Made by a program: the position numbers and the translations under genes. Positions 1-6,600 of a stretch of DNA of 10,945 nucleotides are shown piece after piece. Numbering within the stretch: the stretch's first letter is position 1; each line of letters starts with the position of its first letter. Source of the DNA: Phellopilus nigrolimitatus (Eukaryota; Basidiomycota; Agaricomycetes; Hymenochaetales; Hymenochaetaceae); the NCBI GenBank assembly GCA_021029095.1, contig JAJOHG010000619.1, forward strand, positions 1-10,945, given 5' to 3'. Below the pieces are notes generated by a model. That model worked only from the letters and a program-made list of their open reading frames with translations. It was not told the DNA's origin and searched no databases.

Positions 1-914
1 CCATGGACTTCGACCGCCCATAGCCCGCTGCTGCGTGCTTTCCGGAATATATCTTGTTTCAGTCAACATTCATCATGTCGCTATCTGAACTAACGCTGTA
101 ACTCAGATATCCTCTGACTTCGTGCTTCCCGGTGTGTCGTCCGTGGGATATATCAAACAAAATATTCCGCACTTTTCGAGCGTTCGAGGTCCTCCGCGAT
201 CTTTGGCGCAACTTCGTCTGTTGGATTCTGATCATAAATTTGGTGCCCGGGATCGAGGCCTTCCTTAATTTGTATCCGCATGTCAATAACTCATCACCTG
301 GCAAAACCTCTCGAGGCATCTAGGCTTAAACAGAAATCTGCGGTTGACGTTGACCCTTAGTATCCTAAGTTCCGACAACTAGGTTTAATGAAGCAACCAC
401 TTCGTCTCTTCTGACTCGCATTCATTCTGTGCAGTTTTTCTGTATCTTTTCTGGGATGGCAAAACTCATTCTCGATCTGGTCACTAGTGGGACAAGGCGT
501 ATATCTATTTAATTTTAAAAACAAGTCCCAGGAATGCAGATTTATGTGGCACACATGCGCGGGCAAGTTCTTCCCGTACGGATCCTGAAATATTGGCGAC
601 TTCCGTCATAGGTAACGCGTTAAGTCTATTCCTCTTAACCGACTACCTTTCTTGCTATAGTGTTCTTTTAGCGTGATGGCTCAAACAGTCTCGATATTGG
701 TCTAGCAAGTTCATGGTCAGAAGGAATATTTTCTTTTCCTGAGACCGTAATTCTAGACCTCGCCACTAGCAGCCTAGTTGATTGTTTGACTTGTTCTCGT
801 ATGTGGCACATGCTATCGACATACGCACATTTTTTTGCGAAACATACGGACCTCTGTTCTCGAAGCGACATACTGGCCTATATCTATACGAGGGACTCGG
901 TTGCAGCAAGATCC
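1..914. other. Intergenic DNA without a recognisable gene
   Basis: This stretch is clearly less GC-rich than the genes to its right. The open frames in it are all under about 90 codons, lack recognisable motifs, and overlap one another on both strands. I found no splice-linked exons that make a plausible protein, and no tRNA box B pattern, transposon end or terminal repeat. It probably holds the upstream regulatory region of the GH18 gene and perhaps the end of a neighbouring gene outside the window. Confidence 0.5.
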
Positions 915-920
915 TATAAA
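915..920 (+). promoter_or_regulatory. TATA box of the GH18 gene
   Basis: TATAAA lies about 119 bp before the ATG at 1039. Between it and the ATG is a pyrimidine-rich leader with CT-rich patches, and the start codon has the context CCAGCCATG. The spacing suits a fungal core promoter followed by a short 5' leader. No initiator or activator sites were assigned. Confidence 0.45.
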
Positions 921-1038
921 TTCATAGAGCTCCTCCGCAGTGTTTCCCTATCCGCAACTGCCCCACTGTCCTTCGACTTCTGTACACATTCATTTCCCAG
1001 TACACCACTGAGATATCGTTCTTTCACAACTACCAGCC

Positions 1039-2532
1039 ATGTTCTCAAAGACTTTCGCTGTGCTCACCGTCCTCCTTTCCGCGGTCTCTCATCTGTCGCC
1101 TGTCGCCTGTCTTTCTCTGCCTGTCGAAGGCCTGGATGCTAGCGCGCGCAGCATTCTTGCCCGGGCCACACCTGCAGCACCGCATTTTGTTGCTTACAGC
1201 GACAAATGGATCAATGGCGAGAATGGCCCGCCCGCTGTCTCTGACATCAAGGTTCGTCTCATTTTATTCTCGTGTTAATATTCATACTGAAGGATTGAAC
1301 TTAGGGCTTCAACGTTTTGTAATATTGCTACTTTTTAATGGACCTTGAAATTCTTAATCGATACCAATCTTTCTAGCGCTCTTTCTTTCATTCTTACTCG
1401 GGACCCGCCGATCAGGCCAAGGAATGGGTTAATCGGAGCAGCTGCGCGTAGCAAGATTAAGGCCCAGTATGCGGTACGCAACTCCAATTCAGCTTCTGAG
1501 CTATTTGTGCTTACGCAGCTCCCTCCGAAAAAGGCCGCAGGCATCAAACTGATCGTCTCCGCTTTCGGCGCGACGGACACGCCTACAACGAACGGCGCGA
1601 ATGCCGTTAATACGGCGAACACGATTGCCGCCTGGGTCAAGCAGTACGACCTAGATGGCATCGACGTCGACTACGAGGTTCGATTGTCTTTTCTATTATG
1701 CCTGTTTGAAAGCTCACGTTGCCCACTTTCGTAGGATGAGAAAGCGATGAACAAAGGTGACGGCTCGGCAGAAAATGGCTTTCGTCGTTCACTACGCAGC
1801 TCCGCAAAGAGCTTCCGCAAGGCCAATACATCCTGACGCATGCCCGTACGGATCATTCTTCATTTTATACTGTAGCGAAGAAACTTAAAATCCCTTTTCC
1901 TTTTCTCACGCAGCGCTCGCCCATGGTTCTCGCCCAACAAGTTCGGTGGCGGAGGCTACCTGACTGTTAACAAGATGTCGGCAGTCTCATTGATTGGGTG
2001 AGTGTGCTTCACTTTGACGACTTACTATCGAATTCTTACATTAGCACGACAGTACAACATCCAGGTAAATCGGACTTCTACAGGATCTGAATCATTCTAA
2101 CTCATCTTTCTCCGCGAATATGAAGTTCTACAACCGTAAGTCTGACGCTTTTAACCTGCTGATATTCGCCTTATGTATTATTTTAAAGAGGGAACTAGCG
2201 AGTACACGACCTGCAACGGCCTCTTGACCACGTCCTCAAACACGTGGCCCAAGACTGCGTTGTTCCAGATCGCGGCGAGCGGCGTAACGCAGAACAAGCT
2301 CGTCATCGGGAAGCCGGCGACGACTTCGGACGCGAGCAACGGATACATCGCTCCCGCGACGCTGGCCACTTGCCTCAAGGATGCTAAGGCGAAAGGCTGG
2401 AGTGCTGGCGCTATGGTTTGGGAGGTGCGTTCTTATCTCAAGTGAGTGACCATTTTATGCTGACTCAATCATGTGTTAGTACCCCGACGCCGCCGTGTTA
2501 AGACCGTTCGCTCAGACTCGTGGCCGGTCTAA
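1039..2532 (+). CDS. Secreted GH18 chitinase-like glycoside hydrolase, split by introns and frame breaks
   Basis: The enzyme should cleave beta-1,4 GlcNAc linkages (chitinase, or possibly endo-beta-N-acetylglucosaminidase) outside the cell. The start at 1039 opens a signal peptide (hydrophobic core TFAVLTVLLSAVS), then a short linker and HFVAYSDKW. The GH18 motif DGIDVDYE lies at 1654-1677 with the catalytic Glu intact. Later come SAFGATDTP (before the catalytic motif), YNIQ-FYNQ, LVIGKPA, KAKGW and MVWEYPD, ending at TAA 2530-2532. Introns read as 1252-1304, 1319-1376, 1474-1533 (or 1518), 1678-1734, 1846-1913, 1998-2052, 2065-2125, 2136-2188 and 2425-2479. The product would be about 325 residues, normal for compact fungal GH18 enzymes. 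Frame breaks are needed near 1400, 1434, 1775, 1921, 1976 and 2497, nearly all readable as base losses. The gene is either a recent pseudogene or, more likely, miscalled sequence. Family assignment is firm; substrate is inferred. Confidence 0.85.
1654..1677 (+). other. GH18 catalytic motif
   Basis: The codons read DGIDVDYE, matching the GH18 consensus DxxDxDxE. The last residue is the expected proton donor. It is the final codon of its exon, with the GT of the next intron directly after it. Confidence 0.9.
2053..2135 (+). other. Two consecutive microexons of the GH18 gene
   Basis: Exon 2053-2064 is 12 nt and encodes YNIQ. Exon 2126-2135 is 10 nt and encodes FYN plus the first base of a Gln codon, completed by AG at 2189-2190. 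They are separated by an intron at 2065-2125 (GTAAAT to AAG). A 55-nt intron precedes them (1998-2052, GTGAGT to CAG) and a 53-nt intron follows (2136-2188, GTAAGT to AAG). Joined, they give YNIQFYNQ, the conserved substrate-cleft strand of GH18 enzymes, so the splicing is well supported. Confidence 0.75.
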
Positions 2533-2725
2533 AGAGTTAACATTTATACTAAATCATTTGAATATGGGATAGAGATCTCACTTCCGGTAATTCTAATTTT
2601 TCCTTTCGATTTCCTGGGCCATTTCGTTTTCCTTTCTCAATCTTATATTTTAAAAACATCTTTGGGTATTCGATATCTCTTTCTAATTATCGCAGGCCGG
2701 CCATTCTACCACTACCACAAACTCA

Positions 2726-2743
2726 CTTTCTTTCTTTCTTTCT
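2726..2743. repeat. (CTTT)n microsatellite
   Basis: About four tandem copies of CTTT lie in the 3' flank of the GH18 gene. This is ordinary simple-sequence DNA with no coding role. Confidence 0.7.
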
Positions 2744-3408
2744 ACTAATATTCCCGGGTGACGGTGGGAGTTATGGCAGTCTGCGGGGTAACCGCACCTG
2801 TCTTCCTGCGACCGGCAGATCCCAATGGGCAGGCGTCCGTAGTTTTCTGCGGCGACCAAGCGGCCAGTTAGAACCCTCACCCTCCTTCGATGGGCAGGGG
2901 ATCGCGCATCTTCATGTCTTTTTCGCCAATATAATCTGTACCCATTAGTATAGTTAGTCTAAAGTAACGGTCACATTAGGCGTCGGGCTATACAATGCAC
3001 ACGTTGTTTGCTATCAGAGACTCCGCGTGTTTTTGTATATTGGTGGCCTCAGCCCTTCAAAGTAATATGCAGATCGAGAAAGTAGCCGCAAAAAAGTAAC
3101 AATACTCAACATGAAGGTAACAATCATTCTTCTTCGTTAGATTCGCCAGCCTCTTCGATGTGACACTTCAATTTAGGTGGTCGAGGTGAGACAAGCAATG
3201 TCTACGTCCAGCGCCACTTCAAGGGCTTAATATTTCTTAGTTGTCTGTAAGTTCAGTCTTATGCATTTCGTAGATTTCAACGCTGGCCTTACTCTGGGAC
3301 AGCCTCGAACACAGATAGGAAGTTCAACAAAAATGATATAAAACACAGTCAGCACATTTTATGGCACATTTAATACGACAGTCAAAGGATACACGATACA
3401 CGCACATT

Positions 3409-3500
3409 AGGGGGAGACGAGACAGACAGAGAGAAGGGAAAAAGGGGGAGGGTATAGAGAAAAAAAAGGGGGAAGGGGATGGGATAAAGGGATAAATCAT
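3409..3500. repeat. Purine-rich tract in the 3' flank of the PHD-SET gene
   Basis: The plus strand is overwhelmingly A and G here, with G runs of five and an A run of eight. On the minus strand, where the PHD-SET gene is transcribed, it reads as a pyrimidine tract about 190-280 nt past the stop codon, so it may lie in the 3' UTR. Confidence 0.55.
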
Positions 3501-3689
3501 AAAAGGTTGAGTACGCGCGCGAGCCCAAAAGAGCAAACGAAATATAGCGACAAAAGCAGAGCGATTTGGTCCGAGGGGGGGAGGGAGGAATAGAAGCACC
3601 CCGAAGGGAATGTATAAAGAAGGCAAAGAAAGCAGATTCAAGGTCAAGAAGGCAGAAAGCAAGAAAAGAGTCCGACAGCAGGAGCCGCG

Positions 3690-6600
3690 CTACACGTTAC
3701 CTTCGACCACGGCCCCACGACCTCCACCCCGACCGGCCTTTCGGCGGTGAGTGTCGCTCTCCACGATCCGATCCCGATCCCGATCCCGGTCCCGATCACG
3801 GTCACGGTCACGGTCCCGGCTGCGGTCGCGATCAGCCTGTGGACCACGCGGCGGCGGGTGTATTCTCCCTAGCGCCGGCGCTGGCGCTCGAGCGGGCGTA
3901 TCCCTGTCGCGCAGCGCCCGGGGGCCGCTCGGTGGGCGGCTGTGGCTACGGTTGTGGCTCGACGACCTAGGGCCTACGTTCAGCCCGAGGCCAACCCCAG
4001 AAGCGACCGCGCGCTCGCGCTGCGCCCAGCCGGAGAGCTTCGGTGCCGGTGCCGGTGCCGACGCCGAGGTCGTATTCGAGGTCGATGTTGACGATGGCGC
4101 CGGCGGTGCCGGTGGTGGCGGCGTGCGCGCACGGAGCGAGCGCGGCGGTGACGTGCTGGACCGCCGGTCCTCGCGGAACGAACGCGGCTGCGTTGGGGGC
4201 ACAGAGCCGCTTGCGCCTTGCCGAGACCCGGTCGAAGGTTTAGGCATGGACATCGCTGAGGACTCTAGGGTAGCTGAACCGAGTCTGGCGCGCGGTAGAG
4301 ATGACTCTGTGGGCCGATTGGGTGTGTTCGTGATCTCGCCGTCTTCTTCCACCTGAGGCGAGGGATCGCGCTTACGGACTGGCGGGGGAGGCGATGGCGA
4401 CCGCACAGGTAACCGTGGCGGCGGCGACATACTTCGATCGACTTCCATTGCCGCAGGGCCCTTGCTATCCAGCTCATGAAAACTGGGATTCGGCGACGCA
4501 GGCGAAAACTGACGCGCTCCTCAGAAAATTCGCGTTTTGACGTTAATTGAGGAGCTGGGGTTTCGGAAGGAGTACGCTCCTGGACTGCAGGCTCAATCGG
4601 CGCGACCGCCGCTTCTATAGCCGCCGCCCGCTCCTGCGCCGAATCGAGCAGCGCGGTGTCCTCGCTTTTCTTAGCCATAACCTCGTTCGATACACCCGGT
4701 TCGACCGGACTTTCTGTGGGTCTCTCAGTTTCGCCCGCCTTTGCCTCTCTGTCCCTCTCGTCGTCAACTTGACTCGCTCTCGACCCCTCTGCCGGCAGCT
4801 CATGGTGCAGCAACGGCGTCACGGGCGTCACAGGCGACATCACCGCCGCCCTCGCCGCCTGCTCCTCACGCTGCTTCTTCTTACGCTCGCGTAGTCCGCC
4901 ATCGTCCGGCGCACCTTCGGCGGCTCGGCGGGGGCGGCGGGCCGTTTCCATGGGATGCGGCGCCCTCTTCCTCGGCAATATTCTTGCTTTCAGCGGTGCC
5001 CGTGGCGGAGGGCGGCGGCGTGGGTGTGGGCCGGAGGTGGCCATCTGTCGAGGACGCGATAGACGCGGAGGGCGATGGCAGGCGGAGCGTGAGCGCCGCG
5101 GTTGACACGAGGATTGCCTGTTTTTCGGCGAGGGAGTCCGGCTCCGGTTCTAGCACAGGCTCAGGCTCGTGCATGTCGTGAGAAATTGAAAGCGTCGGCA
5201 GAGGAGGATGTGGGGACGGCAAGTGCTGACTGCAGTGGCGTGTTCGTTGTGACAGGATTTTGATCTTCGGCGGGATGTTGGTTTTCATCGATTGGCTGCC
5301 GGTCTTCCACCGGCGCAGGTGAAGTCACAGAAAGTGGAGCATGTGGAGGGTCGACGTCGGGATCGGGATCGGGGTCAGCCATGCGCACATCAACCTGCAC
5401 CAAGGCTCCTCTTCCCTTCCCTGCTCTCCGCCTTTCCTGCTTTTCCTCCTCCTGCTTTTCCATCAAGTCCGGCTCCGGTTCCGTCACACCATGTAAATCC
5501 ACATCCATAGCGTTGTCGCTCGTCGGCGGCGCCACCTGCCCCGCCAGGTCGCCCATGCCCACAAGGGACCTAGGGGCTCCTCCGGAGCGCTGATCTGCGC
5601 CGCGGAAACCCAGGAAGGTCGAACGATTGATACAGGCGCCGGTGTCAAACGCTCTGACGCCGGAGTCCGCGGCATCTCCTTCGTTTTCCTCCAGAGCTGA
5701 CGTCCGCATCGGATGCTCGGTTCAGGCGGGTCGGCCACCACCACGGAGGCTCGGGGAGCTCCTGCAGGTTGCGAGCAGGACCGGAAAGTCGAATGATGAC
5801 AGCACGGGCGCAGGTGTCGAATGTTCCGACACCGGAGTCCGTAACGCCCTCCATTCTCCCACAGCCGACGTCCTGCCGTGTGTTCAGACTCAGGCTCAGC
5901 TCACTCGGGCTCGGGCTCGGCTCGGCTCAAGCTCTGGCTGGGGTGCAAAAGCAGAAGTAGACTCCGGGGTAGACTCCGACGCAAGTAAAGGAGGCTGAGG
6001 TTCAGGCTGAGATTCAGGGTTCAGGTTCAGGTTCAGGATCAGGCAGAGACAGCGCGCAGCCGGAACCGGCACGGGCGCAGGCACCGACACAGCCAACGCC
6101 TGCGCCTGCGCCTGCGCTAACGAGGCCAGGTGCTTCGACGAATGCAGCGGCGACACGGGGTGCTCGTTCAGCAAGCTGAACAACGACGACGACCGGCGCG
6201 ACTGCGTCGCGACCGCAATCGGCGGCGGCGGCGGCGCTGGAACCTATCAGGCCGTGCCGCTGCTGAGAACGCGGCCGGCGGAAACGGCGGCGGGGGCATC
6301 TGTATAACGTCTGCCACAAAAACATCAGTCGACACATTCCTTTCACTCCAGGATCGCGAAACAACAAGAGGACGTACCGGGATCGACGTCCATCTGCCTC
6401 TCCTCCGCATCGTCGTTCGCGCTCGCGTCGGCGCGGGCGCCGCCAGGAGGGTCGATCTTCGGTGCGGGCCGTGGCACAGGTGTCGGCGCCGGTCTCGAGG
6501 TCGGCGTCGAGGTCGATCGCTCTGAGACAGGACGAGTTCTGCCATGCACGTCGCCATCCATACCCATCGCGGCACTAGCCCTCGAGACGGGCGTCGGCGT

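Larger units (their letters stand above)
2533..3689. other. Intergenic region between convergent GH18 and PHD-SET genes
   Basis: The two flanking genes point toward each other, so this 1.16-kb stretch should hold both 3' untranslated regions and their polyadenylation sites. I see no gene in it. It includes a CTTT microsatellite near 2726-2743 and a purine-rich tract at about 3409-3500. A short minus-strand stretch near 3130-3180 can be read as an acidic protein end, but it links to no convincing upstream exon. Confidence 0.45.

Noticed and set aside
59..566. Short open frames on both strands at the left end
   Set aside because: They are under 90 codons, overlap, lack recognisable motifs, and have no linked exons.
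2755..2880. GC-rich patch with short inverted repeats, considered as a structured RNA or tRNA
   Set aside because: No cloverleaf, no GGTTCRANYCC box B, and the stems are only a few base pairs.
3125..3235. Minus-strand acidic peptide ending in AGESNEEE, with possible splice sites upstream
   Set aside because: No upstream exon keeps an open, protein-like frame, and the region lies between two convergent genes; chance is the simpler reading.
3751..4356. Plus-strand open frame with an Arg-Ser repeat, resembling an SR splicing factor
   Set aside because: It is the antisense of the Arg-Asp repeat tail, has no RNA-binding domain, and turns into random GC-rich composition after the repeat.
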